Source: Actinomycetota bacterium
GTDB taxonomy: Bacteria > Actinomycetota > UBA4738 > HRBIN12
DNA length: 64,000 nucleotides
Direction of reading: 5' to 3'
NCBI GenBank assembly: GCA_035640355.1
Contig: DASQWI010000006.1
Location: 124,001-188,000, forward strand
Shown: piece after piece, positions 53,709 through 62,605 of the stretch
Layout of the letters: each line of letters begins with the position of its first letter
How positions within the stretch are numbered: the stretch's first letter is position 1
Program-made: the position numbers and the translations under genes
The notes under the pieces: model-generated
The model's input: only the letters and a program-made list of their open reading frames with translations
What the model was told of the DNA's origin: nothing
Database searches by the model: none

Positions 53709-54778
53709 GCGACCAACGAACGGGCAAGGCGACCGCGGAGCTGTTCGAGCGCGTAATCCTGTCTCGCCTCGGGGCGCGAGATCCGGACGTCTTGGTCGGT
53801 CCCCGCCACGGCGTCGACGTAGGCGTCGTTCGTGTCGCGAACGGTGTCGCCGTGGCGCTCACGGCAGACCCGGTGTTCATCGTGCCCGCGTACGGATGGG
53901 AGCGTGCCGCGTGGTTCGCCGTTCACATCCTCGCTTCCGACGCATCGACGAGTGGTCTCCCGCTCCGGTGGATGGCCGTCGACCTGAACCTGCCCCCCGA
54001 GATCACCGACGACGAGCTCACATCGCTGTGGGATGCGTTCCACCGCGCGTGCGAGGGCATCGGCGTCGCCGTCGTGACGGGCCACACGGCGAGGTACGAC
54101 GGCTGCAACTGGCCGATGGTGGGAGGCGCGGTCTGCATGGCGTCAGGATCGGAAGATCGGTACGTCACGCCGGCGATGGCGCGCGTCGGCGACCGGATCG
54201 TCGTCACCAAGGGCGCCGCGATCGAGGCCACGGCGCTGTTCGCGGCGACGTTCCCGGATCGCCTCGCGGACGGCGTGGGACGCGACATCGTCGAAGCCGG
54301 CGACCGGCTGTTCGAACAGATGACCGTGGTGCCGGAAGCCACGGTCGCGCGCGAGTTCGGCGTTCGCCAGGCGGGCGTCACGTCGATGCACGACGCGACC
54401 GAAGGTGGAGTGGTCGGCGGACTCAGCGAGGTCGCGGCCGCGTCGAACGTCGGGATGCGGGTCGACCTCGCCGCAATTCCCGTCCGGCCTGAGGTGCGTG
54501 CGATCTGCGAGCACACGGGTATGGATCCCTACACCTCGATCTCCGAGGGGACGTTGATCGCGACCGTCGTTCCCCACAAGACGGAGGCGTTCGTGGGCGC
54601 GCTCATCGAATCGGGAGTGGACGCCGCCGACGTCGGTGAGATCCGCCCGCCGTCCGACGGGCGCGTCCTCGTCACGCCCGACGGGGACTCACCGCTGGAG
54701 CACCCGGGCCTCGATCCGTTCTGGGGCGCGTTCGGCAGATGGGCGCGGGAAGCGGCCGGGATCGCCGAATCCGGATAG
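53705..54778 (+). CDS. AIR-synthase-family protein in the thiamine operon
   Basis: 357-residue PurM/HypE/ThiL/SelD-superfamily ATP-binding protein. The N-terminal nucleotide segment LVGPRHGVDVGVVRV is degenerate relative to the GDDAAV of ThiL, HypE and SelD. VALTADPVFIVP, HILASDASTSGLPLRWMAVDL, VVTGHTARYDGC and HDATEGGVVGGLSEVA fit the superfamily. It has no SelD Cys/Sec loop and no HypE C-terminal cysteine. Translational overlap with thiE under a TPP riboswitch makes a thiamine-phosphate kinase role plausible; that is inference. Confidence 0.72.
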   Translation: MSDQRTGKATAELFERVILSRLGARDPDVLVGPRHGVDVGVVRVANGVAVALTADPVFIVPAYGWERAAWFAVHILASDASTSGLPLRWMAVDLNLPPEITDDELTSLWDAFHRACEGIGVAVVTGHTARYDGCNWPMVGGAVCMASGSEDRYVTPAMARVGDRIVVTKGAAIEATALFAATFPDRLADGVGRDIVEAGDRLFEQMTVVPEATVAREFGVRQAGVTSMHDATEGGVVGGLSEVAAASNVGMRVDLAAIPVRPEVRAICEHTGMDPYTSISEGTLIATVVPHKTEAFVGALIESGVDAADVGEIRPPSDGRVLVTPDGDSPLEHPGLDPFWGAFGRWAREAAGIAESG

Positions 54779-54877
54779 GAGCAGCATGTCGCCGCGCGTG
54801 AACGGGATCGTTTTCGACTGCGCCTATCAGTCTCCGTCCAGATGAAATCGACGAAATGGACGCGTTGGCTCGCCGGT

Positions 54878-54883
54878 TAGGGT
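54878..54883 (+). promoter_or_regulatory. -10 hexamer of leaderless promoter (psuKG)
   Basis: TAGGGT, 7 nt before GTG 54891. The 54779-54890 interval holds nothing else I can name. Confidence 0.5.
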
Positions 54884-54890
54884 TGCCGAC

Positions 54891-55802
54891 GTGGACGTGA
54901 TCGCGGTCGGAGACGTGATGCTCGACGTCCGAGTCGAGGCCGGGGCACTGGAGGAGGGCGGCGACGTCCACGGGAAAGTGCTCGTCCGTCCCGGCGGAAG
55001 CGCGTCGAACGTCGCCGTCTGGGCGGCCCACGCCGGCTCGCGAACGCGGATCCACGGCCGGGTGGGAACGGACACCGCGGGTGCGTTGATCCGCGACGAA
55101 CTCATCCGTCACGGCGTCGAGCCGGCGCTCACGGTGGATCCTGAAGCCGACACGGGCACGATGCTCGTCGTGCACGAGCCCGGTGTGCGCTCGATGGTCG
55201 CCGACCGCGGGGCGAACGGCGGACTGTCGCCGCAGGACCTCCCGGACCGGATCCAAGCGACGGCCGTCCTCGTCTCGGGATACACGTTGCTACATGAGCC
55301 GACGTACGAGGCCGCCGCTGCCGCTCTGCACCGTGCCCGGGCGCGCTTCCTAGCGGTCGACGGCGCCTCGTGGCCCATGCTGCGAGACTTCGGCGCCGAC
55401 CGCTTCTTCGAGGCGACCGCGGCCGCCAACGTCCTGTTCGTCAACGAGCGCGAGGCGGAGATCTTGACCGGCCGACGACGGGAATCCGCTGCGGATGCGC
55501 TCTCCGCGAGGTATCCGGTGGTGTGCGTGAAGCTCGCGGAGGCCGGCGCTGTCATGTCGTGGGAGGGTCTGTCGATCCGGCTCGAGGGAATTCCCGCCGA
55601 GGAGCTCGATCCGACGGGCGCAGGCGACGCGTTCGACGGGGTGCTCCTCGCGCAGCTTGCCGCGGGCCGTTCGCCGGGCGATGCGCTGCAGGCCGCGTGC
55701 CGCGCCGGCGCGCAGGTCGCAGAGAGCTATGAGACGTGGCCAACATCCAAGCGTGCCACCGAACGCGAACCCGCACGCGACGCGCCGGCCGACACTCGGT
55801 GA
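54891..55802 (+). CDS. psuK: PfkB-family kinase, probable pseudouridine kinase
   Basis: 303-residue ribokinase-fold kinase. N-terminal VIAVGDVMLDVRVE, the substrate motif RPGGSASNVAVWAAHAG and the catalytic DPTGAGDAFDGVLLAQ anion hole are intact. Coupling by GTGA overlap to a PsuG-type glycosidase suggests pseudouridine as substrate. Other nucleoside or sugar substrates remain possible. The C-terminal 25 residues are charged and disordered. Confidence 0.8.
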   Translation: MDVIAVGDVMLDVRVEAGALEEGGDVHGKVLVRPGGSASNVAVWAAHAGSRTRIHGRVGTDTAGALIRDELIRHGVEPALTVDPEADTGTMLVVHEPGVRSMVADRGANGGLSPQDLPDRIQATAVLVSGYTLLHEPTYEAAAAALHRARARFLAVDGASWPMLRDFGADRFFEATAAANVLFVNEREAEILTGRRRESAADALSARYPVVCVKLAEAGAVMSWEGLSIRLEGIPAEELDPTGAGDAFDGVLLAQLAAGRSPGDALQAACRAGAQVAESYETWPTSKRATEREPARDAPADTR

Positions 55803-56701
55803 GCGAGCTCGTCCTCCCCGCCGAGGAGGTGGAGGATGCGCTGGCGTCAGGACGAGCCGTCGTGGCGCTGGAGACGAGCGTCATCGGGCAGGGGCTACCG
55901 CCGCCGAGGAACATCGAATGCGCCCAACGCATGACCGCCGCGATCCGCGCATCGGGGGCAACTCCGGCGTGGACCGCCGTCGTGGAGAGCGCGGTTCGTG
56001 TCGGACTCACCGATCCGCAGCTCGAGGCGTTCGCCGATCCGGGACGATCGTCGAAGGTCGCTCGGCGCGACATCGCGTTCGCCGTCGCGAACGGGGTCCT
56101 CGGCGCTACGACGGTATCGGCGACGATCTGGGCAGCATCCGAAGTGGGCGTTCGCATCTGTGTCACCGGCGGCATCGGCGGCGTGCACACGCGACGCGGC
56201 GACGTTTCCGCCGATCTCCTCGAGTTGTCTCGAACGAGCGTGCTGCTCGTCTGTTCGGGCCCCAAGTCGATCGTCGACCCGATCGCGACCGCGGAACGGC
56301 TCGATGAGCTCGGCATCGCAACGGTGGGGTATCGAACGGACCTCCTGCCGTTCTTCGTGGTCGCGGCGGCTGATGTCGAGCTAGATCAGCGCGTGGACGA
56401 TGCCGCGGCCGCGTCGCGGCTCGTTCGCGCACAGGAGTCACTCCGCTCGACGGCGGCGATCCTGCTTTGCAACCCCGTCCCCGCCGCTTTCGCACTCGAC
56501 GCGGCGGAGGTCGCGAACGCCGTCCGCGCGTGCGAGGACGACGCCGAACGCGACGGGGTCCGGGGCAAGGCGGTCACGCCGTTCCTGCTGTCGTGCGTGG
56601 CGGACCGAACCGACGGCTCGAGCCTCGAGGCCAACATCGCGCTGCTCGAGTCGAACGCCCGGCTCGCGGGTGAGGTCGCGGTCGCCGCCGCTACGGCCTG
56701 A
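55799..56701 (+). CDS. psuG: Pseudouridine-5'-phosphate glycosidase
   Basis: 300-residue PsuG, splitting pseudouridine 5'-phosphate into uracil and ribose 5-phosphate. Family motifs: VALETSVIGQGLPPPRN, SSKVARRDIAFAVANG (catalytic lysine), TVSATIWAASEVGV, ICVTGGIGGVH and LCNPVPAAFAL. GTG 55799 overlaps the psuK stop; an upstream ATG at 55736 lies inside psuK. It is convergent with the glycosyltransferase gene, their stops nearly touching. Confidence 0.93.
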   Translation: MSELVLPAEEVEDALASGRAVVALETSVIGQGLPPPRNIECAQRMTAAIRASGATPAWTAVVESAVRVGLTDPQLEAFADPGRSSKVARRDIAFAVANGVLGATTVSATIWAASEVGVRICVTGGIGGVHTRRGDVSADLLELSRTSVLLVCSGPKSIVDPIATAERLDELGIATVGYRTDLLPFFVVAAADVELDQRVDDAAAASRLVRAQESLRSTAAILLCNPVPAAFALDAAEVANAVRACEDDAERDGVRGKAVTPFLLSCVADRTDGSSLEANIALLESNARLAGEVAVAAATA

Positions 56702-57748
56702 CTACCGGAGCCAGGTCTTGGCGATCGCCTTCGAGAAGTTCCACGCGTAGCGAAGTGACTTCGGCTTCTTCGACTCGCCACCCCGCCGCGTGAGGAACGT
56801 GACGGGAACCTCGACGATCCTCGCGCGCTGTCGGAGCGCCTCGATCGTCACCTCCGACGTCCAGAACTGGTCCTGTTCGAGGATCAGCGTCCGCAGCGTG
56901 TCGGCGCGCGTCGCCCGGTACCCGCTCGAGATGTCGGTGACGCGCTGCCCGGTCAGGATCGTCACCAACCACGAGAAGAAATGGACACCCGCGTTGCGGA
57001 TCCACGGGCCGCGCTCGTAGTCGCCGAGCACCCGCGAGCCGTTCACGTGATCGGCCTGTCCCTCCAGGATCGGCTTGACGAGCACGGGGAGCTCCTCGGG
57101 CTGGTGCTGTCCGTCGGCGTCGATCGTCACGACGATGTCGGCGCCGAGCTCGAGGGCGATCTCATAGCCGACGCGGAGCGCGAGGCCGCCGCCGCGGCGG
57201 ATCGGGAGGCTGGTCACGAGCGCGCCGGCCCTCCTCGCGACGTCGGGGGTTCCATCGTCCGAATGGTCGTCGACGACGATGGTGACCACGTGGTGCTCCT
57301 CGACCTCGGCAGGCAGCGCGTGGATCACGGCGGCGATGTTCTCGGCCTCGTTGAACGCGGGTGAGACGACCACGATGCGCTTGCCGGCGGGCAGCTCGGC
57401 GGCGCGGTCCCGATCGAACGACGCCTTGCCGATCGACTCGACGAGCAGGCGGATGCTCCGCTCGTTCGTATCGACGTAGGTCTGCAGCCGCAGAAGCAGA
57501 AGGAACAGGATCGCCACGGCGATCAGCAGGACCGCCGTGAGACGCCGACCCGAACCCGGCGCGAAGTTCAACGTCTCGAAGATCGGGTTGAACACGCCGG
57601 GCGCCGCCGCCAGTGCGATGACGCCCAGCGCGATGACGCTGGAGATGATCAGGCTCAGGCGGCTGATGCGTTGCCGGCCGTAGCGAACGATCGAGACGGC
57701 GACGAACGCCGCGGCGAGCGCGGCGCCCACGATCCGAAGGGCGAGCAT
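56702..57748 (-). CDS. DUF2304 membrane domain fused to GT2 glycosyltransferase
   Basis: 348 residues. The first 115 form a DUF2304-like membrane module with three helices (IVGAALAAAFVAVSIV; LIISSVIALGVIALAA; LTAVLLIAVAILFLLLLRLQTY). The rest is a dolichol-phosphate-mannose-synthase-like GT2: VVVSPAFNEAENIAAVI, VDDHSDDGT, IDADGQHQP (DxD) and GSRVLGDYERG. It probably transfers a sugar to a lipid carrier. It lies 20 bases downstream of the SQD1-like gene and is likely co-transcribed with it. Confidence 0.85.
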   Translation of the reverse strand: MLALRIVGAALAAAFVAVSIVRYGRQRISRLSLIISSVIALGVIALAAAPGVFNPIFETLNFAPGSGRRLTAVLLIAVAILFLLLLRLQTYVDTNERSIRLLVESIGKASFDRDRAAELPAGKRIVVVSPAFNEAENIAAVIHALPAEVEEHHVVTIVVDDHSDDGTPDVARRAGALVTSLPIRRGGGLALRVGYEIALELGADIVVTIDADGQHQPEELPVLVKPILEGQADHVNGSRVLGDYERGPWIRNAGVHFFSWLVTILTGQRVTDISSGYRATRADTLRTLILEQDQFWTSEVTIEALRQRARIVEVPVTFLTRRGGESKKPKSLRYAWNFSKAIAKTWLR

Positions 57749-57768
57749 CGATTACGTCGCGCGGACCC

Positions 57769-58944
57769 TCAGCGCGCCGAGCCCTCGCGGATGCCTCGCC
57801 ACCTGGTCACCGGCAAGATGTGGTCGAAGACAACGCGGGCCTTGTATCGCTCGATGGTCGCGAACATCGACTCGATGAGCGTCCCGGACAGCAGGTGCGG
57901 CTCGAGCCCCAGGTCGAGCAGCTTGGTGTGCGTCGCCTTGTAGTAGTGCTCCTCCTTCTCGACGCGAGGGTTGTCGAGATGGTCGACGCGCACGTCGATC
58001 CCGACTTGCTTCCCGGCGCTCTGTACCAGCCTGGCCAGGTCGAGCACGGAGAACTGCTCCGTGAACTGGTTGAACACCCGGTACTCGCCGGCCTCGGGTG
58101 GATTGAGGATCGCAAGCTCGACGCAGCGGATGGTGTCGACGATGTTCAAGTACCCCCGTGTCTGTCCGCCCGCGCCGTACACCGTAAGCGGGTGGCCGAT
58201 CACCGCCTGCAGGCAGAATCGGTTGAGTGCCGTACCGAACACCTCGTCGTAGTCGAAACGGGTGTTCAGACGCTCGTCGAGCGTGGTGTCCTCGGTCTCG
58301 ATCCCGTACACGACGCCCTGGTTCAGATCGGTCGAGCGAAGGCCCCAGATGCGGCATGCGAAATGGATGTTGTGGGAGTCGTGGACCTTCGTCAGGTGGT
58401 ACATCGAGCCGGGCAGCTTGGGGAACGGAAGGATGTCGCTCCGTCCCTGGTGATGGATCTCGATGAAGCCCTCTTCGATGTCGATGTCGGGCGTTCCGTA
58501 CTCGCCCATCGTGCCGAGCTTCACCAGGTGCGCGTCCGGCGCGAACTCCGCCATGGCGTACAGGACGTTCAGCGTGTTGATGACGTTGTTCGTCTGCGTG
58601 AACACGGCATGCTCGCGGTCGATCATCGAGTACGGCGCGCTCGGTATCTCGCCGTAGTGAACGATGGCTTCGGGCGGGAAGTCGCGGAAGACGCGCTCGA
58701 CGACGTCCCAGTCGAGCAGGTCGCCCTCGCTCACGCCGATCTCGAGCCCCGTAACCTCGCGGAACGCACTCGCGCGCTCGGGGAGCGAGGCCGCGATCGG
58801 GGTGAGCGAGTCCGTTCCGGCCTCGGCGTGCGCGTGTCGGCGGAGATAGTTGTCGACGGCGTGCACCTCGTGGCCGAGGCGCGCGAACCGCATCGACGTC
58901 GGCCACCCCAGGTAACCGTCGCCGCCGAGGATCAGGATGCGCAC
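57769..58944 (-). CDS. UDP-sulfoquinovose synthase-like (SQD1/Agl3) NAD-dependent enzyme
   Basis: 391-residue extended short-chain dehydrogenase. NAD motif RILILGGDGYLGWPTSMRF, then HYGEIPSAPYSMID (typical of SQD1), catalytic Thr in KLGTMGEYG and the YHLTK Tyr-Lys pair (about residue 187). STDLNQGVVYGIETEDT and GYLNIVDTIRC also fit the SQD1/Agl3 branch. The enzyme makes UDP-sulfoquinovose from UDP-glucose and sulfite. GTG start with AGAGGA upstream; minus-strand TAGGAT at 58983-58978 is a possible -10. Confidence 0.85.
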   Translation of the reverse strand: MRILILGGDGYLGWPTSMRFARLGHEVHAVDNYLRRHAHAEAGTDSLTPIAASLPERASAFREVTGLEIGVSEGDLLDWDVVERVFRDFPPEAIVHYGEIPSAPYSMIDREHAVFTQTNNVINTLNVLYAMAEFAPDAHLVKLGTMGEYGTPDIDIEEGFIEIHHQGRSDILPFPKLPGSMYHLTKVHDSHNIHFACRIWGLRSTDLNQGVVYGIETEDTTLDERLNTRFDYDEVFGTALNRFCLQAVIGHPLTVYGAGGQTRGYLNIVDTIRCVELAILNPPEAGEYRVFNQFTEQFSVLDLARLVQSAGKQVGIDVRVDHLDNPRVEKEEHYYKATHTKLLDLGLEPHLLSGTLIESMFATIERYKARVVFDHILPVTRWRGIREGSAR

Positions 58945-59068
58945 GGGATGTCCTCTCTCGGGGAGGGAACGGCGGTCATCCTAGCAACGCACCGCGCTGA
59001 CCTGCGGTAACGCGGGAGATTCGGAGCGGGCACGAGCATCAACGCGTGCGCATCGGTACGACGGAGTT

Positions 59069-60304
59069 TCAACTGAGCCCGGCGAGCTCCTCGAGCGTCC
59101 GGTCGACCTCGTCGGGGGTGTTGTAGTGGCAGAACCCGATCCGGACCGCTCCGCCCGTGTCCTGCAGCTCAAGCCGCTCCATCAGCTCGAGCGCGTAGTA
59201 GTGCCCATCCCACACGAAGATTCCCCGGTCGGCCAGGAGCTTGGCCGTCTCGAACGGATGGCGGTCGCCCACGCGGACGGCGAACGTCGGCGTGCGCTCG
59301 TGCAGGCGACCGAGATCGGCGATCCCGTACAGGCGAACGTGCTGCATCGAGGTAATGCCCTTCAAAAACCTCGCCGCGAGCTCACGCTCCCAGGGCTCGA
59401 TGACATCGGTGAACGAAGCCGCGAGCGCCTCGCGACGATTCGGCCTCGGGCCTCCGAGCCGGGCGAGGTAGTCGACCGCGGCGACCCACCCGGCGAACGC
59501 CTCGTGGTTCTGCGTGCCGGTCTCGAATGCGTGGGGGAGCGCGTCGCTCGCCGGCCTGACCTTGTACGGGTCGAGCTTCTCGAGGAGCTCGCGTCGCCCG
59601 TAGAGGATCCCGAGATGCGGTCCGAAGATCTTGTACGGCGAACACACGATGATGTCGGCACCGATGCCGCGTGCGTCGATCCGGCGATGCTGCGCGAGGT
59701 GGACGCCGTCGCACGCGATGATCGCGTCGGTCCGTTCGCGGACGATCCGAACGAGCTCCGTGGCCGGCGGGATCGTTCCGACCGCGTTCGATGCGAGGGT
59801 GAACGCGACGACCTTCGTCCGCTCGTTGAGAGAGGCCTCGAACGACGACCCGTCAAGTGTCACGTCATCACCGCGGATATCCACCCATCGAACGGAAGCG
59901 GCGGCGTCCCGCGCGGCAAGCAGCCACGGCCGGACATTCGCGTCGTGATCGAGCCGCGTGACGACGACCTCGTCGCCGGGCCCGAGCGTTCGGGCGATCG
60001 ATCGCGAGATCGAAAGCAGGAGCGTCGTCGCGTTCGGGCCGAAGACCACCTCGTCGGGATCGGCGTTCAACAGGTCGGCCGCGGCTCGGTGCGTCTTGTC
60101 GATCAGCGCATCGGTCTCGCGGCTGGTCTCGAACGCGCCGTGGACGTTCGCGTTGCTTCGGCGAAGGTAGCCGGCCATCGCCTCGATGACGACGTCGGGC
60201 ACCTGAGACCCGCCGGGAGCGTCGAGGAACGCGACGGGCCGGCCGTCGACTTCGCGCGCTAGGGATGGAAACCGCGCGCGGATGCCGACGACGTCGAGCG
60301 TCAT
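59069..60304 (-). CDS. Cysteine desulfurase-like aminotransferase class V (no catalytic Cys)
   Basis: 411-residue PLP enzyme of the TIGR01976-type family. RPVAFLDAPGGSQVPDVV at the N-terminus; PLP aspartate in IACDGVHLAQH and lysine in CSPYKIFGPHLG. The loop that holds the active-site cysteine in SufS reads WDGHYYALEL here, so desulfurase activity is doubtful; lyase or transaminase chemistry is possible. ATG 60304 has GGAGG upstream and overlaps the DUF402 stop. Confidence 0.83.
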   Translation of the reverse strand: MTLDVVGIRARFPSLAREVDGRPVAFLDAPGGSQVPDVVIEAMAGYLRRSNANVHGAFETSRETDALIDKTHRAAADLLNADPDEVVFGPNATTLLLSISRSIARTLGPGDEVVVTRLDHDANVRPWLLAARDAAASVRWVDIRGDDVTLDGSSFEASLNERTKVVAFTLASNAVGTIPPATELVRIVRERTDAIIACDGVHLAQHRRIDARGIGADIIVCSPYKIFGPHLGILYGRRELLEKLDPYKVRPASDALPHAFETGTQNHEAFAGWVAAVDYLARLGGPRPNRREALAASFTDVIEPWERELAARFLKGITSMQHVRLYGIADLGRLHERTPTFAVRVGDRHPFETAKLLADRGIFVWDGHYYALELMERLELQDTGGAVRIGFCHYNTPDEVDRTLEELAGLS

Positions 60305-60966
60305 CGGGCCTCCGCCCCGCGGTTGGCCGACTCGTGGGCAAGGCGAGCGTCGCCGAGCCGGTCCCACCCGGAGGGGAGTGCGGGCGCCGACCAGCTCGGG
60401 TCAGGGCGCCATGACCACCAGCCCCGATCGAACGGCGGTTCGCGCTCCAGGATCCTGCGAAGGCCGCGTTCGGCTTCACGTCGGAAGGCCGCGGCGTCAT
60501 CCTCGCTGTAGGCGCCGAGCTCCACGCCGGTCGCAACGTCGTCCTCGTCCTTCCAACGCCACGACGACCGGTCGGGCTCAACCACGACATCCAGGTCGTG
60601 ATCGAAGGTCTCGAACCCGAGCGCGAACCGACGCAGCGGAGCTTCCGCGTTGACGTACCAGTACATCGGATTCCAGCCCGTGTCCCAGAACTGCAGTACC
60701 GCGGCCCCTGCGCCCGGCCAGGCGAACGAGAGGACGTGCGCGCTCCTCCACACGTGCTCCGCGAGCGTCCATGTAGCGCCGGGCGCCTTCAGGCCGACTA
60801 ACGGCCGCTCGTGCTTGGATGCGGGTCCGACCCACTGCGTGCCGGGCGGGATGTAGAACATCCAGTAGTCGGCATCGCGCACAACCCTCACAGCTCGCGC
60901 CACCCAGATCCTGTTTCGAAGGACCTCGCGCAGGACGACGGCCTCGCCCGGCTGAAATCGGCGCAC
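60301..60966 (-). CDS. DUF402 family protein
   Basis: 221-residue protein with the DUF402 beta-barrel: REVLRNRIWVARAVRVVRD, WYVNAEAPLRRFALGFETFDHDLDVVVEPD and WRWKDEDD. Relatives include FomD-like and Ntdp nucleoside-diphosphate hydrolases, with acidic metal ligands matching DHDLDVVV. The N-terminal half is shortened relative to those enzymes. The function is uncertain. It is second-last in the ftcD operon. Confidence 0.78.
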   Translation of the reverse strand: MRRFQPGEAVVLREVLRNRIWVARAVRVVRDADYWMFYIPPGTQWVGPASKHERPLVGLKAPGATWTLAEHVWRSAHVLSFAWPGAGAAVLQFWDTGWNPMYWYVNAEAPLRRFALGFETFDHDLDVVVEPDRSSWRWKDEDDVATGVELGAYSEDDAAAFRREAERGLRRILEREPPFDRGWWSWRPDPSWSAPALPSGWDRLGDARLAHESANRGAEAR

Positions 60967-60971
60967 GTCGC

Positions 60972-61610
60972 TCAGGACATCCGTTCGGCGAACTCGGCCT
61001 GCGCCCCGCGGAGCAGCTCGTCGGCCTGGGTTTTGAGCGACGCCGTCTCCGAGCGCAGCTCGCCGGCCACCGTTTCATCCTTCAGCTCGCCGGCGTTGAT
61101 GTCGACGTTCGCGAGGGCGCCGTGCGTCGCGGCGAACAGCGCGAGTGCGGCGACGAGCCCGTCCGACGCAGCGTTGACGTTCCCACGCGCCGTGCACCCG
61201 GTCGCCGCGGGCATCAGGCCGACGGCCCTGCGCGCGACCTCGATCGGCACGCGCGCCGCGCCCTCGTACGCGCGCTGGATCGCGGCGCTCCGTTCGGCCT
61301 TCTCCCGGTCGTCGCCCTTAGGCATCTTGAACGCGGTCATCACCGCCTGGAACGCGCGCTCGTCCTGCTCGGCGAGGTCCAGGAACGTTCCGCGCACAGC
61401 TTCAGCCTCGTCGAGGTAGCCGCGCATCTCGTCCTCGACGTCCTCGTACTTCTCGCGACCGATCGTCAGGTTGCACACCATCGAGATCAGCGCGGCGCCG
61501 GCGGCGGCGGTGATTCCGGCGACGGCTCCACCGCCCGGCGTCGCCGCGTCCGAGGCGAGCTCGTCGAGGAACGCGCCGATCGTCTGCGGACCGAGTTCAC
61601 GTTGGCTCAT
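60972..61610 (-). CDS. fchA: Formiminotetrahydrofolate cyclodeaminase-like protein
   Basis: 212-residue all-helical FTCD C-terminal-type domain: GAFLDELASDAATPGGGAVAG (the glycine-rich family signature), ALISMVCNLTIGREKY and CTARGNVNAASDGLVAALALF. It converts 5-formimino-THF to 5,10-methenyl-THF plus ammonia. The start overlaps the ftcD stop by four bases, so the two activities that are fused in animals are coupled here. Confidence 0.9.
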   Translation of the reverse strand: MSQRELGPQTIGAFLDELASDAATPGGGAVAGITAAAGAALISMVCNLTIGREKYEDVEDEMRGYLDEAEAVRGTFLDLAEQDERAFQAVMTAFKMPKGDDREKAERSAAIQRAYEGAARVPIEVARRAVGLMPAATGCTARGNVNAASDGLVAALALFAATHGALANVDINAGELKDETVAGELRSETASLKTQADELLRGAQAEFAERMS

Positions 61611-62530
61611 CGGACTCGTTCTTCCATGGCGTCGTCGCTCACGAGCCGCTCCAGGATCTGTGTTTCCTCATCGAAGCCCTGCAGCCGCACATGGTCGGCG
61701 TCGTCGTTCGCGAGCGCCGCCTCCGGCACAAGGCCGACGATCTCAGACGAAAGCACCCGCATGACGCGTTCGGCCGCCAGGCGGGCGACCGCGTCGAACG
61801 CCGTACGGATGCCCGTCACCTCGAAGTCGACGAGGTTCATGGAGACGGTGACCCCGCCGCGGTCCGGCGTCTCGAACCCGATCGCGCGCACGGCAGGAAG
61901 GCCACCGCTCGACTCGCGAACCGCGCGAGCGATCGCCTTCGCGTCGTCGACCGGTCCGGACAGGTAGACGTTGAACGCGATCAGCGGCTTCCTCGCTCCG
62001 ACGGCCGTGGCGCCGGCCTTGCCGAGGCGGTGCGGTCCGAAGTCGGGGAGGCGTTCGCCGCGCGCGACGGCCTCGCGCAACCCCTCGTACTCCCCGCGGC
62101 GAACGTCGGCGAGACTCGCTCGCTCGGGCGAGATCGCGGCTCGGTCGTACAGGTACACGGGGAGGTCCAATTCGTGTGCGAGCTCCTTCGCGAACGCCCG
62201 TGCCAGCTCGACGACCTCGTCCATCGAGATCCCTCGGAGCGGCACGAACGGAATGACGTCGACCGCGCCCATTCTCGGGTGTCCGCCGGTGTGCCCGTCC
62301 ATGTCGATGAGCTCGACGGCGTTCGCCGCGCCGGCGAGCGCCGCGCGCCGCACCGGGTCCGGGGCGCCGACGATCGTCGTGTCCAGACGATTGTGCTCGG
62401 CGTCCGCCTGCCGGTAGACGAGACGCGCGCCGGGAACGCTCGAGAGGGCATCGCAGATCGCGTCGATCACGCCGACGCGACGGCCCTCGCTGAAGTTCGG
62501 AACGCACACGACGAGCGCATTCGGATCCAT
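61607..62530 (-). CDS. ftcD: Glutamate formimidoyltransferase
   Basis: 307-residue FTCD N-terminal-type enzyme moving the formimino group from formiminoglutamate (histidine breakdown) to THF. Blocks: LVVCVPNFSEGRRVGVID, EHNRLDTTIVGAP, DMDGHTGGHPRMGAVDVIPFVPL and MNLVDFEVT. It heads the minus-strand operon to 59069. TAGGCT is 9 nt upstream of the ATG. No other histidine-utilisation gene is in the window. Confidence 0.94.
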   Translation of the reverse strand: MDPNALVVCVPNFSEGRRVGVIDAICDALSSVPGARLVYRQADAEHNRLDTTIVGAPDPVRRAALAGAANAVELIDMDGHTGGHPRMGAVDVIPFVPLRGISMDEVVELARAFAKELAHELDLPVYLYDRAAISPERASLADVRRGEYEGLREAVARGERLPDFGPHRLGKAGATAVGARKPLIAFNVYLSGPVDDAKAIARAVRESSGGLPAVRAIGFETPDRGGVTVSMNLVDFEVTGIRTAFDAVARLAAERVMRVLSSEIVGLVPEAALANDDADHVRLQGFDEETQILERLVSDDAMEERVR

Positions 62531-62539
62531 CGCGTCGAA

Positions 62540-62545
62540 AGCCTA
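62540..62545 (-). promoter_or_regulatory. -10 hexamer of near-leaderless promoter (ftcD operon)
   Basis: TAGGCT on the minus strand, 9 nt before ATG 62530; no Shine-Dalgarno. Confidence 0.5.
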
Positions 62546-62564
62546 CTCACCGCGGATATCCGAG

Positions 62565-62594
62565 TTGACCGCTGTCGGAGCACCGGTGTACGGT
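62565..62594 (+). promoter_or_regulatory. Sigma-70-type promoter of the DUF6504-dnaE2 unit
   Basis: TTGACC (62565-62570), 18-nt spacer, TACGGT (62589-62594). The transcription start would be near 62601, directly before the LexA box. Confidence 0.55.
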
Positions 62595-62605
62595 CTCTCC
62601 TGGAC

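Noticed and set aside
53705-54778. SelD (selenophosphate synthetase) to match the selenoprotein
   Set aside because: The N-terminal Cys/Sec loop and glycine-rich nucleotide loop of SelD are absent; context is thiamine, not selenium.
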